A stretch of DNA of 64,000 nucleotides from Planctomycetota bacterium (GCA_003389215.1 QQVP01000135.1:19812-83811), one strand, 5' to 3'. Shown: positions 8,190-18,027, counted from the first letter of the stretch. Notes: generated by a model not told the origin, from the sequence alone. Made by a program: numbers and translations.

Positions 8190-9143
8190 ATGTCGGTAAA
8201 GACGCCCGTCGCCTTCTTGATCTTCAATCGCCCCGACCTCACGGAGCAAGTCTTCGCGGCGATCGCGCAAGCGCGTCCGGAGCGGCTGCTGGTCGTGGGC
8301 GACGGACCCCGAGCCGATCGCGCGGACGAACGGGCTCAGGTCGGGGCGACCCGTGCGATCATCGAACGTGTCGATTGGCCCTGCGAGGTCCAAACGAACT
8401 ACGCCGAGGAGAACCTCGGCTGCAAGCGACGCGTCTCGAGCGGGCTGGCCTGGATCTTCGAGCAGTGCGAAGAGGCGATCATTCTGGAAGACGACTGCCT
8501 GCCCGATCCGAGCTTCTTTCCCTTTTGCGAAGAGCTGCTGGCCCACTATCGCCACGATCGTCGCATCGTTTCGATCGCGGGCAATGGCTATGAAGGGGGC
8601 CCGCTTCCGTACGGCAACGGCTACACGTTTTCAAAGTACTTTCAGTGCTGGGGTTGGGCGAGTTGGCGACGCGTGTGGGAGAATTTTGACCTGGAGTTGC
8701 AGACCTGGCCGGAGTTCGACGCCGCCGGGTGCCTGGCCAGTTTCGCCGATAGCGCTGCCGAAGAGCGCTACTGGCGGCAGATCTTCGATCGGCAATGTCG
8801 CGGGGAAATCGACAGCTGGGCCTATTCGTGGGCCTATTCTTGCTTCGCGCAAAGTGGGCTTTCGGTCATTCCTGCCGTGAACTTGATTTGCAACCTCGGC
8901 TTCGACCAGCGGGCGACCCATACGCGTCAGGTCGATCACCACCTGGCGGCCCGGCCCGTCGATACCCTGTCGGAGTTTCGCCATCCGCCGGCCGTGATTC
9001 GCAACAAAGAGGCCGACAAGATCTGCTTTGCGCGTCGGTTTCAGCGCGAGCCGAAGCTCGTGCGGCTTAAGAAGAAGATCCGCCGCCGGGTGCGATCTTG
9101 GTACGACAACGGCCCCCACGATCCGCCGAGGAAGGCCGCATGA
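8190..9143 (+). CDS. GT-A type glycosyltransferase (family 2-like)
   Basis: This 317-residue protein begins with the nucleotide-sugar-binding strand TPVAFLIFNRPDLTEQ and has an acidic EDDC motif at 100-103 that corresponds to the metal-binding DxD of GT-A enzymes. The aromatic FQCWGWASWRR segment around 155-165 is typical of this glycosyltransferase subfamily. The C-terminus is very basic. No membrane segment is seen, so it is probably cytoplasmic or peripheral. The start ATG at 8190 lies right at the beginning of the conserved fold. It overlaps the next gene by the ATGA at 9140-9143, showing translational coupling. Likely role: adding a sugar during assembly of the locus glycan. Confidence 0.82.
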   Translation: MSVKTPVAFLIFNRPDLTEQVFAAIAQARPERLLVVGDGPRADRADERAQVGATRAIIERVDWPCEVQTNYAEENLGCKRRVSSGLAWIFEQCEEAIILEDDCLPDPSFFPFCEELLAHYRHDRRIVSIAGNGYEGGPLPYGNGYTFSKYFQCWGWASWRRVWENFDLELQTWPEFDAAGCLASFADSAAEERYWRQIFDRQCRGEIDSWAYSWAYSCFAQSGLSVIPAVNLICNLGFDQRATHTRQVDHHLAARPVDTLSEFRHPPAVIRNKEADKICFARRFQREPKLVRLKKKIRRRVRSWYDNGPHDPPRKAA

Positions 9144-9811
9144 GCTCGCTCAGCAAAGGAATTCGCAAGCTGATCAGCCACTGGCGAAAGACGAGCTACG
9201 CACTGAACGAACTCGACCTGAAGCTCGAGCGTTATCTCGACTTCGACGAGGGGTTCTTCGTCGAAGCCGGTGCCAATGACGGCATCAAACAGAGCAACAC
9301 GCTGTTGTTCGAGAAGTACCGCAAGTGGTGTGGGTTGCTGATCGAGCCGGTCCCGGAGTTGTACCGCGCCTGTTGTCGAAATCGACCCCGCTGTGCGGTT
9401 GAGAATGCGGCGCTGGTGCCGCTCGATTATGCCGACGAGAACATCGAGATGCGTTACTGTGACCTGATGTCGGTCGTCGCCGGCGGTATGAAATCGGCCG
9501 AGGAAGAACAGGAACACATCGACAAGGGCTGCGAGATTCAGCGGGTCGAGACCCACCAGCTGACGGTGCCGGCAAGGTCGCTCACCTCGATTCTCGACGA
9601 GCACCAGGTCACGCACATCGATCTCTTGTCGTTGGACGTTGAAGGCTACGAGCTATCGGCCCTGCAGGGACTCGACTTCGCGCGGTATCAGCCGCTCTAC
9701 ATGCTCATCGAAGCCCGCTACCGTGAAGAGATCGACGACTATCTCGCCCCCCACTACGCACCCGTGGCCACGCTCTCCTATCACGACGTGCTTTATCAGC
9801 GGCGGCTTTGA
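9140..9811 (+). CDS. FkbM-family SAM-dependent methyltransferase
   Basis: A 223-residue protein with the FkbM SAM-binding start FFVEAGANDGIKQSNT (about residues 39-54), an acidic strand end LLIEPVPE, and the later HIDLLSLDVEGYE motif (about 166-178) characteristic of this methyltransferase family. FkbM enzymes O-methylate sugars or polyketides. Its ATG overlaps the upstream glycosyltransferase stop by four bases, so the two proteins are made together and probably act on the same glycan. The family is recognised with confidence; the acceptor is unknown. Confidence 0.85.
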   Translation: MSSLSKGIRKLISHWRKTSYALNELDLKLERYLDFDEGFFVEAGANDGIKQSNTLLFEKYRKWCGLLIEPVPELYRACCRNRPRCAVENAALVPLDYADENIEMRYCDLMSVVAGGMKSAEEEQEHIDKGCEIQRVETHQLTVPARSLTSILDEHQVTHIDLLSLDVEGYELSALQGLDFARYQPLYMLIEARYREEIDDYLAPHYAPVATLSYHDVLYQRRL

Positions 9812-9934
9812 GGCGATTGGGTTGCCCGACGGGCCGAGTCGACGAGGATTGCTATTGAGCCCTGCGCAGCCAATGATCCAGGCCGACCAGCGGGAGGCCG
9901 GCATTCCAGCTATCACCGCCGCGGCGTAGGGCTC

Positions 9935-10972
9935 ATGAACAACGCAGCCATCAATAAGAGACCGACAGCCATGAAGACCGATACCGATGCCGCGGTTGTT
10001 CGTCTGTCTTCCGCTCGCGATAGGCGGCTCATCGTCGCGCGACCGCTCGGTCGGCTGTGTAACCAGCTATTCCTGTTCGCCCACCTCATCGGCTTCGCCA
10101 GAGAGAGCCACACCCGGATCGTCAACCTGGCCTTCGCCCGTTACGCCCACTACTTTGTCGGCACGCAGGGCGATCCGCTCGTGCGCTATCCCCGCGTGAG
10201 AAGCCGGTTGGCTTGCGGGGGCACGCGGCGACTAGCCGGCTGGGGAGGTCGGCATCTCTATAGCCTGGCCAAACGCCTGCCGGGTCGATTCTCTTTGCTG
10301 CGGGGAAGCGAGCAGATCGTCCCGCTCCACGGCGAGGCGGTCGCCGCGGCGCTGGGCGAACGCAAGCCGGTCGTGCTGCAGGGCGAGACCTTTCGCTATG
10401 ACGAGCGCGTGCAGCAACACACAGCGGCGATTCGCGAGCACCTGCAGCTTGTGCCCCGACACCGCGACCGGGTCAAAGAGACGCTCGAGCGAGCTCGGCG
10501 CGATTGCGACGTGTTGATCGGCGCCCATATTCGCCAGGGCGACTTTCGTCGCTGGCACGGCGGTCGCTTCCATCGCTCGGTTGCCCAGTTCACCGCCACC
10601 ATGGAGCACACGGTGAGCCAGTTCCCAAACTCACGTGTCGCTTTCTTGATTTGCTCTGACGAGGCGGTCGACGCGAGTCCGTTTGGCGACCTGCAAGTCC
10701 ACCGCTCGACCGGCCAGATCGTCGAGGATCTCTACGCCCTGGCCGGCTGCGACTACCTGCTGGGGACGCCGATGAGCACCTACTCGATGTGGGCTTCGTT
10801 CTACGGCAATACGCCCTTCTTCACGGTCGCCGATGATGGTCGACAGCCACTGCTGGACGATTTCCACGTCACCGACCTGGCCCACTACGCTTCGACGCAT
10901 CAGCCTGGCGAGGACGACCGCGAACTGGTGGAAGCGGAGAGTGGCGAACCCGTACGGCGGTTGGCCAGCTAA
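9935..10972 (+). CDS. Fucosyltransferase-like glycosyltransferase (GT11 type)
   Basis: A 345-residue protein with the N-terminal GRLCNQLFLFA (39-49), matching the GGLGNQLFQY start of alpha-1,2-fucosyltransferases. The GDP-fucose-binding-like HIRQGDF at 198-204 corresponds to the family HxRxGDY motif. The C-terminal region contains the SD..GTPMSTYSMWASFYG segment near the sugar-nucleotide pocket. The start at 9935 could also be the second ATG at 9971, since the first ~30 residues are not conserved in character. It is the last plus-strand gene of the glycan locus and faces the GT61 gene across 19 bases. Confidence 0.75.
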   Translation: MNNAAINKRPTAMKTDTDAAVVRLSSARDRRLIVARPLGRLCNQLFLFAHLIGFARESHTRIVNLAFARYAHYFVGTQGDPLVRYPRVRSRLACGGTRRLAGWGGRHLYSLAKRLPGRFSLLRGSEQIVPLHGEAVAAALGERKPVVLQGETFRYDERVQQHTAAIREHLQLVPRHRDRVKETLERARRDCDVLIGAHIRQGDFRRWHGGRFHRSVAQFTATMEHTVSQFPNSRVAFLICSDEAVDASPFGDLQVHRSTGQIVEDLYALAGCDYLLGTPMSTYSMWASFYGNTPFFTVADDGRQPLLDDFHVTDLAHYASTHQPGEDDRELVEAESGEPVRRLAS

Positions 10973-10991
10973 GCGGTCGCCAGTCGCCTGC

Positions 10992-12185
10992 TCAAGCTGC
11001 AGCCCCGCGACGCGGTTTACGGCAGAGCTCTTCCAGGACCCGCTCGAGTTGATCGACCGGTGCCACCATGTCCTGCCGCAGCCCGATGCGAGACGATTCG
11101 AGCAACCAGTGCTCGAGGCCCATCAACCGGCTCAGCTCGGGAAAGTAGAGGGCCCGACGTCCTTCGGTCATCAGTTCGACGACCTGCGCGCCCGGCCGGG
11201 CGAAGACGAGATTCGCCAGACCGGCCCCGTGGGGGGCGACGATCACTTCCGCCTGGTGGAACAACTGCGCCTGCTGGGCGACCGTATAGTCTTCCAAGAA
11301 GTGCTCGTCGAACTCGAAACGCTTCAGCAACGCAGCCAATTGCGCTTCGTTGCGTACGCGTCGCGTACCGCGGCGGCTGACGTAAACGCGAGGTGAAGGT
11401 GGTGTTGCCTGATCTCCGGCGTGGGCGAGGATCTTGCGGCCCATCGCGCGGCACGATTCCGCCAACAGACGCGGGGCCGCCAGCAGTTCATCCGCCTGCA
11501 AGTGCAAGGAGCTGTAGGGCTGAATCACACGGTCGAGCGGCACTCCAAAGGCCTCCAGCGTTTGTCGCTGGAAGGACATCAGCGTATCGGCCAGATACCA
11601 GTCGGCCTCCAGCCCGCTCGCCTGCAACGTGTGCAGTTTCGGCAGCGTCTCGATCGTCCAGTGATAGTAGTTGTGCGACGCACCGCCGTTGATAACGAAC
11701 AGACGCCCCGACAAGCGTTGCGGAGCCGGCATGCGAAGCTGGAACGCGGCCCGGCGGAGCCGGTGTTTCCAATATCGCGGTCGCCAGCGATAGCCGGTCA
11801 GCACGTCTTCCAACTCGGCCAGCTTGCGGGCGCCGTAGTCGAACTCCTGAAGGGCCAGATCGTCGGGGCCGATGACGGTGCCGTGGCGACCATAGACACG
11901 CCCCTCACGAATCGCGAAGTAGTGGTCGGCCGCGACGGGCGTTTCATCCAAGTGGCCGGTGTAGAAGGCGTCGCCACCTTGGTAGTGGTAGTCGTAGCGC
12001 GGCAACGTTTCGGGCGTTCCCACCTCGTGTCGCGTGACGAACTCGGGATGCCGGGCCGCCAACTCGTCGGCGGGCAGAAACGCTCGCGGTCCCCGCACAC
12101 CAGACAGCGGCGGGAGGAGCGACTCGGCCGTAAAGAGGTACTTGCGGTGCCGATAGAGCTTGCGCGGCGGGCGATAAGGTTTCAC
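10992..12185 (-). CDS. GT61 (DUF563) family glycosyltransferase
   Basis: This 397-residue protein contains NGGASHNYYHWTIETLPKL (about 166-184) and, in its last quarter, VAPHGAGLANLVFARPG. These are the two hallmark segments of GT61/DUF563 glycosyltransferases. There is no signal peptide. The start at 12185 gives a basic N-terminus (MKPYRPPRKLYRHRKYL) that could associate with the membrane. It is convergent with the fucosyltransferase gene and 172 bases upstream of the next minus-strand stop. Family recognition is secure; donor and acceptor are unknown. Confidence 0.82.
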   Translation of the reverse strand: MKPYRPPRKLYRHRKYLFTAESLLPPLSGVRGPRAFLPADELAARHPEFVTRHEVGTPETLPRYDYHYQGGDAFYTGHLDETPVAADHYFAIREGRVYGRHGTVIGPDDLALQEFDYGARKLAELEDVLTGYRWRPRYWKHRLRRAAFQLRMPAPQRLSGRLFVINGGASHNYYHWTIETLPKLHTLQASGLEADWYLADTLMSFQRQTLEAFGVPLDRVIQPYSSLHLQADELLAAPRLLAESCRAMGRKILAHAGDQATPPSPRVYVSRRGTRRVRNEAQLAALLKRFEFDEHFLEDYTVAQQAQLFHQAEVIVAPHGAGLANLVFARPGAQVVELMTEGRRALYFPELSRLMGLEHWLLESSRIGLRQDMVAPVDQLERVLEELCRKPRRGAAA

Positions 12186-12357
12186 GGACGTGGGGTCCTG
12201 GGGCTACGCAGCCAGCGGATACGACGACTCCGACCAATCGAAGCTGTTTGGCCCGGCCACCTTACCACCGGTTCGTGGGCGGACCAACAGCAAAGCGAAC
12301 ACCAGCAATGCGCAATGGCAGGCGCCGGTCGGCGAAGGTCTGCTAGCGACCGCACGC

Positions 12358-13467
12358 CTAAGCGGCAGCACGCAGCGGCTGGTCAATGTCCTGGCCCAGC
12401 AACTCGGCGTAGATGCGATTGAGGCTCTCCGCCTCGCGACTCAGCGGAAAGTTGGCCCGCACGTGTTCGATTGCCGTTCCGCTCGCCTGCTCACGAAGCT
12501 CCTCGTCGTCGAGATAGGGTGCTGCGGCGGCCACCAGGGCCGCCACGTTGTCGCGCTCGACGACGCTTCCCGTCCGACCTTCCACGATCAACTCCGAGAA
12601 GGCGCCCGCGTCGGTGGCCACCGTGGGCACGCCGCAGGCCATCGCCTCGAGCGGCGTGAGGCCGAAGCCTTCCCAGCGGGGTGGCGCTATGTAGAGCGAG
12701 AAGGACTGAAACAGCTCGGTGATCCGCGGATGTTCGCCGACGTAGCGAATCCGCTCGCTCAACCCGGCATCGGCGATTTGCTGCTGCAGCTTCTGCAGAA
12801 AGCCCGCGTGCTCGGCCGTGGTGCGACCCGAGAAGACAGCGCACCAATCGGGTCGCTGCGGGAGTAGCTCGATCATGGCCTCGACGAACAGGTCGGTGCC
12901 CTTCTGATGGCGAATGCGGCCACAGCAACCGATCAGCTTCAGGTCCGGATCGAAGCCCAGCGACTGCTTCAGGGCCCGCTTATTGGTCTGCGGCGTGAAC
13001 CGCTCGGTGTCGATGCCGTGCATGACGACAGTGTGGGGAACTTCCAGGTAGGCTCCCGCCTTGCGGCTCGTCGCCACCACGGCGTCCATCCGGCGAATCA
13101 ACCACCGCGTGAACGGCTTGTGTTTTCGCTGGGCCGCCGAAGTAAAGAGCAGCCTGAGCGGGGCCCGGAAGAGGTGGCGCAGAATCACGCCGGCCGCCAT
13201 TTCCACGTTGCGCCGCGCGTGCCACACCCGAAGTTGGCCACGGCGGGGCCGCCCCAACAGCCTCCAGGCGTGCCGCGTTCGCACGTGAGGCAACGTGCCG
13301 GGCAGGCCCGGGCCCAGCCCGGCGATGCGTGTGCCGAGCTTCTGCTGCAGCGGTAGCAGTTGGATGATCGTCGAGGTGACGCCGGACAGTCGCCGTTTGA
13401 AGTTGGGAGCCACCACATCGACTTCGCGTACGTCGAGCGGCTGACTACTCACCTGGTCTCCCGCCAT
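12358..13467 (-). CDS. GT4-family glycosyltransferase
   Basis: A 369-residue GT-B fold glycosyltransferase. The C-terminal half carries the family signature PPRWEGFGLTPLEAMACG followed by TVATDAGAFSE, which binds the nucleotide sugar. The N-terminal acceptor domain begins VDVVAPNFKRRLSGVTSTI, containing the expected Gly-rich turn. GRIRHQKGTDLFVEA marks the start of the donor domain. Length is normal for GT4. It lies in the minus-strand half of the glycan locus and probably extends the repeat unit or core oligosaccharide. Confidence 0.87.
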   Translation of the reverse strand: MAGDQVSSQPLDVREVDVVAPNFKRRLSGVTSTIIQLLPLQQKLGTRIAGLGPGLPGTLPHVRTRHAWRLLGRPRRGQLRVWHARRNVEMAAGVILRHLFRAPLRLLFTSAAQRKHKPFTRWLIRRMDAVVATSRKAGAYLEVPHTVVMHGIDTERFTPQTNKRALKQSLGFDPDLKLIGCCGRIRHQKGTDLFVEAMIELLPQRPDWCAVFSGRTTAEHAGFLQKLQQQIADAGLSERIRYVGEHPRITELFQSFSLYIAPPRWEGFGLTPLEAMACGVPTVATDAGAFSELIVEGRTGSVVERDNVAALVAAAAPYLDDEELREQASGTAIEHVRANFPLSREAESLNRIYAELLGQDIDQPLRAAA

Positions 13468-13629
13468 CGGCCTGCACCTCCTTGCTTCGCCTTGCCACGT
13501 TCCCTGCGGCGAGCCCGATTATAGGCGATTGGTGCGGACCGACCCATGCGAAGTTCGCCCTCGCGCACACGGGCCAGGGGACTGATAGCACGACCGCCCC
13601 GTTCGACGACAAGGCGGTTGCCACGGCGG

Positions 13630-16188
13630 CTATTGGGGCGCTTGCTCCGGCCCCGGTGTTGTAGCCGACTCGGTTGCCCCGGGCGACTCCTTAGTCTCGA
13701 GCGACGCTGCGGCCTCGGCCGAATCCGCCCCCTCCGGCGACTTGGGCGCCGCTTCCCGGTCGAAACCCGTTGCGGCCCCCTGAAGTCCCGGTGGCAGCGG
13801 CGGCAGCTCGACTCGCGGCAAGGTATCGATCCAGCGATAGATCGCCTCGATCGCCTCCGTATCCCGCTGGTGGACATCGAGCGGTGGCATGCGATTGTCG
13901 TCGTGCAGCAGGCGGTGAACCAACGCCGACCGCGAGGGGTTGCCCGGCGTCACCACCCGCGCCTTGACCAACTCGCTGGGGTTGAGCACGGCACCGCCGA
14001 TCAGGTTCTGCTGCTCGAGCGGCGTGCTCCAGCGGGCGTCGAACGAAGCACGCACACCGCCCGGAAGGTGGCAGTGGGCACAATTCGCGTCGAGGTACGA
14101 CCGCACCCGGGTGGTCAGATCGACTTCCTCGCGATCCATCGGCGCGAGCCGCTCCAGCTTGTCCACCTGGTCTTGCTCGATCTTCTCGACAAACATGCTG
14201 CCCCGGCTCCACTCGACCAGTTGGTTGCGGTGGCCGACGCGCGGGTAGCGCACCTGGCGATTCAACTGTCGTGTCGAGACGCCAAGCACGAAGCCGGCGG
14301 TCTTGTTGTGACACGTCAGACACGACGAGCGGCTATTGTAGTGCCACTGCGTTTGGACCACTTCGCCGTCGCGTGACGGTAGCGCGATAGTCTCCCGCAG
14401 TTCGTCTTCGAGCAGCACGGCGTCGGTGCCCTCGTCGTTCCAGCGATACGTCACGCCGAAGGCCTGCTCATCGTTTTGCAGGACGAGCAGCTGCGTCTCC
14501 ACCGGGCGAACCGGTCGGCCGTCGCCAGCGGCGTCGCCCATGGGCAGGTCGAGATGCTTCACGAAGATCGTGCCGGGTGGAAATCGCCACTTGTCCTGCT
14601 TGGCGAATCCAATGCGGTCGTTCGTCGACTCGGGATCGGTGCCGTCGCCGGGCAGCATGATCCAGCGCCGCGCGATGGCTCCGTCATGCCAGCGCGGAAC
14701 GTTGATCTCATAGGGAATCACGCCGGGCTCTGGCTCGAAGTTTGCCAGGTCGGCGAAGATGCCGGTCTCCGAGAGCTTCTCGGGCATCGTGTTGCCAGTC
14801 ACGCCGTCACTTTCGACCAACCGATAGATCGTGCCGCCTTCCTGATCGCCTTCGCCCACCTCGACGATCAAGATTTCGCCATCGGCGTCGAGCCCGAACG
14901 AGGCCAGGCCGGTCTTGCCGGTGGCGTTGATGGCCAGCAATTCCTGCTGGTGGGCCTTGCCGTTCTCGTCGAATCGCAGGGCCCAAATGCGGCCCGAACC
15001 GTTGTCGCCGTAGATGAACGCCCCTTCCAGCTCAGGGTATTCTTCGCCGTAGTAGGTGTGTCCGGCGATGACGGCGTTGTTCATGTTCAGGTGGCCGTAG
15101 GAGAAGGCGGGCGGCGATTCGATGCCGAAGTACGGATCGGGCTTCTTTCCGCGGAGGTGGCTCTGGTCGAAGGGCAACGTGCCCTCGGCGTAGCTCCATT
15201 GATGATTGGTACCCGGTCCGGCCAGGTTGAGCTCCTCGCGCAGATCCTGGCCGACGTCGCCCACCCACAGACGACCCTGTCGGTCAAACGAGATGCGGTG
15301 GGGATTCCGCAAACCGATCGAGTAGAACTCCTCGAGGGCTCCCTCGACACCCACGAAGGGATTGTCGGACGGGATGTAGTAGTGGGCCGTGCGACCGTTC
15401 TGCGGCTGGCGGCGAATCGGGTGGCTCACCTCGCCGCCCCGCTGGTCGACGTCAATACGCAACAGCCCGGAGAACAGGTTGCGGTTGATGCGCTGACCGT
15501 TGCGATAGTCGTCGCCCAGCGACCCCTCGTCGCCGACGCCGACATACAGAAAGCCGTCGGGACCGAAGGCCAGGGCCCCGCCGTTGTGCCACAGGTCGCG
15601 GTCGCGCTGATCGATCAGCACCAGCTCGCTGTCCCGATCGGCGACCTGCTCGCCGTCGGCTATCGTGAAACGCGAGAGCCGGTCGTAGCAGACGTCGTCG
15701 ATCAAGGCCGTGTAGAAGATGTAGAAGTAGCCGCGGTTGGGTGAGTCGGCCTGGCCGAATTCCGGGTGCAGGGCGATGCCCAGGGCCCCGTCGTCGTCGT
15801 AAGGCGTGCGAATCACCTGCTCGGAGAAATCGACCACGGTGGTCTTCTCCACCGCGTCGTAGTCATCTTCGACCATCTGGACGCTGCCGCGGCGCTCGAG
15901 CACCCACAGGCGACCCGAGTCATCCGGCAGGGCCACCACGCCGGTCGGCTCGAAGAACTTCAGGTTCGGCACCACCTTTTCGGTCATGTAGGGACTGCCG
16001 AACGGCGAAGCCAGGGGAACCTTGATCGTCTCGTTTCGCAGACGATGGATTCCTCGATAGGGCCAGAACAGGGCGACTGCGGTCGTCAGGACCAGCAGCG
16101 CCACCGAGGCGCGCTTGAGGCGTTTCTTCCAGTCGACGCGCCGCGTGACGCGCGGAGCAACTTGGGGTGGGGCGGTGGCAACACTCAT
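13630..16188 (-). CDS. PQQ-dependent sugar dehydrogenase-like protein with C-terminal cytochrome-type domain
   Basis: The 852-residue protein has one N-terminal membrane anchor (about 27-45). A six-bladed propeller of the soluble glucose/sorbosone dehydrogenase type follows, recognisable by LWHNGGALAFGPDGFLYVG. The C-terminal half carries a CLTCH haem motif within SSCLTCHNKTAGFVLGVST and a second CAHCH motif, the arrangement of SO_2930-like dihaem proteins. The ATG at 16188 was preferred over 16221 because an AGGAAG sequence precedes it. The tail is Ala/Glu/Pro-rich and disordered-looking. It probably oxidises sugars or alcohols in the periplasm and passes electrons to its own haems; the substrate is unknown. 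Confidence 0.8.
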   Translation of the reverse strand: MSVATAPPQVAPRVTRRVDWKKRLKRASVALLVLTTAVALFWPYRGIHRLRNETIKVPLASPFGSPYMTEKVVPNLKFFEPTGVVALPDDSGRLWVLERRGSVQMVEDDYDAVEKTTVVDFSEQVIRTPYDDDGALGIALHPEFGQADSPNRGYFYIFYTALIDDVCYDRLSRFTIADGEQVADRDSELVLIDQRDRDLWHNGGALAFGPDGFLYVGVGDEGSLGDDYRNGQRINRNLFSGLLRIDVDQRGGEVSHPIRRQPQNGRTAHYYIPSDNPFVGVEGALEEFYSIGLRNPHRISFDRQGRLWVGDVGQDLREELNLAGPGTNHQWSYAEGTLPFDQSHLRGKKPDPYFGIESPPAFSYGHLNMNNAVIAGHTYYGEEYPELEGAFIYGDNGSGRIWALRFDENGKAHQQELLAINATGKTGLASFGLDADGEILIVEVGEGDQEGGTIYRLVESDGVTGNTMPEKLSETGIFADLANFEPEPGVIPYEINVPRWHDGAIARRWIMLPGDGTDPESTNDRIGFAKQDKWRFPPGTIFVKHLDLPMGDAAGDGRPVRPVETQLLVLQNDEQAFGVTYRWNDEGTDAVLLEDELRETIALPSRDGEVVQTQWHYNSRSSCLTCHNKTAGFVLGVSTRQLNRQVRYPRVGHRNQLVEWSRGSMFVEKIEQDQVDKLERLAPMDREEVDLTTRVRSYLDANCAHCHLPGGVRASFDARWSTPLEQQNLIGGAVLNPSELVKARVVTPGNPSRSALVHRLLHDDNRMPPLDVHQRDTEAIEAIYRWIDTLPRVELPPLPPGLQGAATGFDREAAPKSPEGADSAEAAASLETKESPGATESATTPGPEQAPQ

Positions 16189-16232
16189 CTCTCGTCTTCC
16201 TTCTTTTTGCCGGCGGATCATGTCGGACTCAG

Positions 16233-17678
16233 TTACGTTCGTGGGAACGACGTGGCCGGCAGACCAGACCGCATTCCGGTCCAGCCCTCCGCGGCATGAT
16301 GAGTGGCATCGTGCAGCTTATCGCGCTGCCCGGCCAGTTTCATGCGCGTGCCGATCGTAATTCCCGCGAGCAGGCAAATCACACCGTTTTCGATCGGCGT
16401 GTAACTCACCTCTCGCGACATTAGTTGGACCAGATAGACGGCCATCGCGGCCATGTGCAGCAGCGCGTGTCCCCGCGCCCAGTCGGGTGCGTCGGGATCG
16501 CGCCACAGACGCCACGCCTGGTAGATGCTGCCTCCGAGCACGAGCAGGAACAGGACCAGGCCGATCAGGCCCGTGTCGACCAGGATGCTCAGGTAGGTGT
16601 TGTGGTGGATGTAGCCCCGCAAGGCCTCCAGCTTCAGGTCGACGTCGCGGTCGCTCAGGTAGTACTTGCTGTCCAGCGGGAACTGGCTGAAGCCGCGGCC
16701 GAAGATCGGCTGGTCCTGAAACATCTTCCAAGAGACGTAGGCGAAGCTCGCCCGCATGTAGGTCGACTCGCGGGTTACGGCGGCCGACTTCTCGCGTTCG
16801 AAGGCGATCAGGTCGTCCCGCTTGACCGCGACCGCGGCCAGGGCAACCAGCACCAACGCCCCTAAGGTCAACGGTCGCCAGGCACCCCGCAGCAACAAGG
16901 CCAACAGCACCAGTAGGATCAGCCCGCTCCCCATCCAGACGCTGCGCGTGTAAGTAAAGGCGCTGGCGGCCAGGAACAGCGGCGTCAGCAACATCAGCAA
17001 CAGCACGCCCGGGCGGCCCCAACGTCCTCGCCAGTAGAGCCCCACGAAGGCGGCCGCGAAGCAGATGTTCAAATAGGTTCCAAACCGGGCCGACTGCACC
17101 ATCGGTCCGCGGGCACGGCCGAAGTGAATGCCCACGTCGGGATCGGCGATGTACCGCGGAAAGACCAGGGCCGAGGCCCCGATCCCTTCCAGGATGCCGG
17201 TGATGGCCAGGTAGACGCCAAAGCCCGCCAGCCCCCAATGCACCGCCGAGACGCCTCGATCGTCGAGCGTCGATTGACGGGCGATCCAGTACAACGAGAA
17301 CGGAATCAGGTAGCCGACCAGCAGATGCCACAGCGGCGTGATGTTGTCTTTTCCTGGCGGCTTGTGCGACCAGTCGATCAAGAGGGTTTGCAGGACCAGC
17401 CACCCGACGAACGCCAGCAAGACGTAGTCGGCGCGGTCGAGCGGTTTCGGTTCGTAGCGGCGCAGGGCCCGCCGGACCACGAAGGTTCCGGCCACGAGCA
17501 CCAGCAGCAGCCGGTCGAGCGAGATCGGAATCGCCGCGTCGATGGCATAGAAGTACTTGCCGAAGCAGCAGCCGGCGATCAGGTACAACAGGCAAGCCAG
17601 AGCCAGCGGAATTCGCGCCGTAAACACGATCGCCCAAACCAGCGCGGCGGCGGCGGCAATGACGATGATCGCTTCCAT
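16233..17678 (-). CDS. O-antigen ligase/polymerase family membrane protein
   Basis: This 481-residue protein is dominated by hydrophobic segments, about eleven by eye, with a periplasmic loop after residue 310. FTYTRSVWMG (241-250) and GRGFSQFP with HHNTYLSILVDTGLIG (358-373) are the conserved features of the Wzy_C/O-antigen ligase family, which joins or polymerises lipid-linked glycans at the periplasmic face. It is the first gene of the minus-strand glycan group; its start lies about 100 bases from repeat element A. Ligase and polymerase cannot be separated from sequence. Confidence 0.85.
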   Translation of the reverse strand: MEAIIVIAAAAALVWAIVFTARIPLALACLLYLIAGCCFGKYFYAIDAAIPISLDRLLLVLVAGTFVVRRALRRYEPKPLDRADYVLLAFVGWLVLQTLLIDWSHKPPGKDNITPLWHLLVGYLIPFSLYWIARQSTLDDRGVSAVHWGLAGFGVYLAITGILEGIGASALVFPRYIADPDVGIHFGRARGPMVQSARFGTYLNICFAAAFVGLYWRGRWGRPGVLLLMLLTPLFLAASAFTYTRSVWMGSGLILLVLLALLLRGAWRPLTLGALVLVALAAVAVKRDDLIAFEREKSAAVTRESTYMRASFAYVSWKMFQDQPIFGRGFSQFPLDSKYYLSDRDVDLKLEALRGYIHHNTYLSILVDTGLIGLVLFLLVLGGSIYQAWRLWRDPDAPDWARGHALLHMAAMAVYLVQLMSREVSYTPIENGVICLLAGITIGTRMKLAGQRDKLHDATHHAAEGWTGMRSGLPATSFPRT

Positions 17679-17776
17679 GGGTGGCGACTCGCGCGGGGCT
17701 CTGGGACGCGGCTGTGGGGCGCACGGGCTGGATGGCGGCGACAGGCAGCGGTTCGAGGCACCTGCCGCGGACCGCT

Positions 17777-17937
17777 CTCGAGCGCGTCTCGTTTATCTCT
17801 AGCGTCCTGGCTAGCTACGGCGGTGCTTGGCTACGTCGACCTGCATCGACGAATCCACAATTCGTCTGCTTCGGTCTCCTTGCCAAACTTGCCTCGCCCA
17901 CGCCAAGGACGCGACACCTATCCTAGACACGCTCTAG
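17777..17937 (+). repeat. Repeat element copy A (~162-bp family with inverted ends)
   Basis: About 161 bases matching the copies at 20853-21014 (opposite strand) and 34154-34315, with roughly 15-20 differences per pair by eye. The left end GAGCGCGTCTCGTTT and right end AGACACGCTCTAG are imperfect inverted repeats of each other. A central conserved hairpin is GACGAAT...ATTCGTC. No transposase or coding potential is evident. It lies between divergent genes. Confidence 0.85.
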
Positions 17938-18011
17938 GGGACCTATCTGCTTATGGAAACTGTAGGTTACGCTCGCCGCCTAACCTTTTTTCGGGCGGGT
18001 GGCTGGGCCTG

Positions 18012-18027
18012 CGGACCGCGCGGTCCG
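18012..18027. promoter_or_regulatory. Perfect 16-base palindrome upstream of the trypsin-like protease
   Basis: CGGACCGCGCGGTCCG reads the same on both strands. It is about 145 bases upstream of the putative -35 of the protease promoter and could be an operator for a dimeric regulator or simply a GC-rich hairpin. No regulator is identified. Confidence 0.3.

Noticed and set aside
11421..12422. 333-codon plus-strand frame opposite the GT61 gene
   Set aside because: The minus-strand GT61 product carries both family motifs; the plus frame has none.
17777..17937. Short peptide frame running through the 162-bp repeat copies
   Set aside because: The three copies share similar frames because they share DNA; the peptides have no start-site or codon evidence and differ at both ends.
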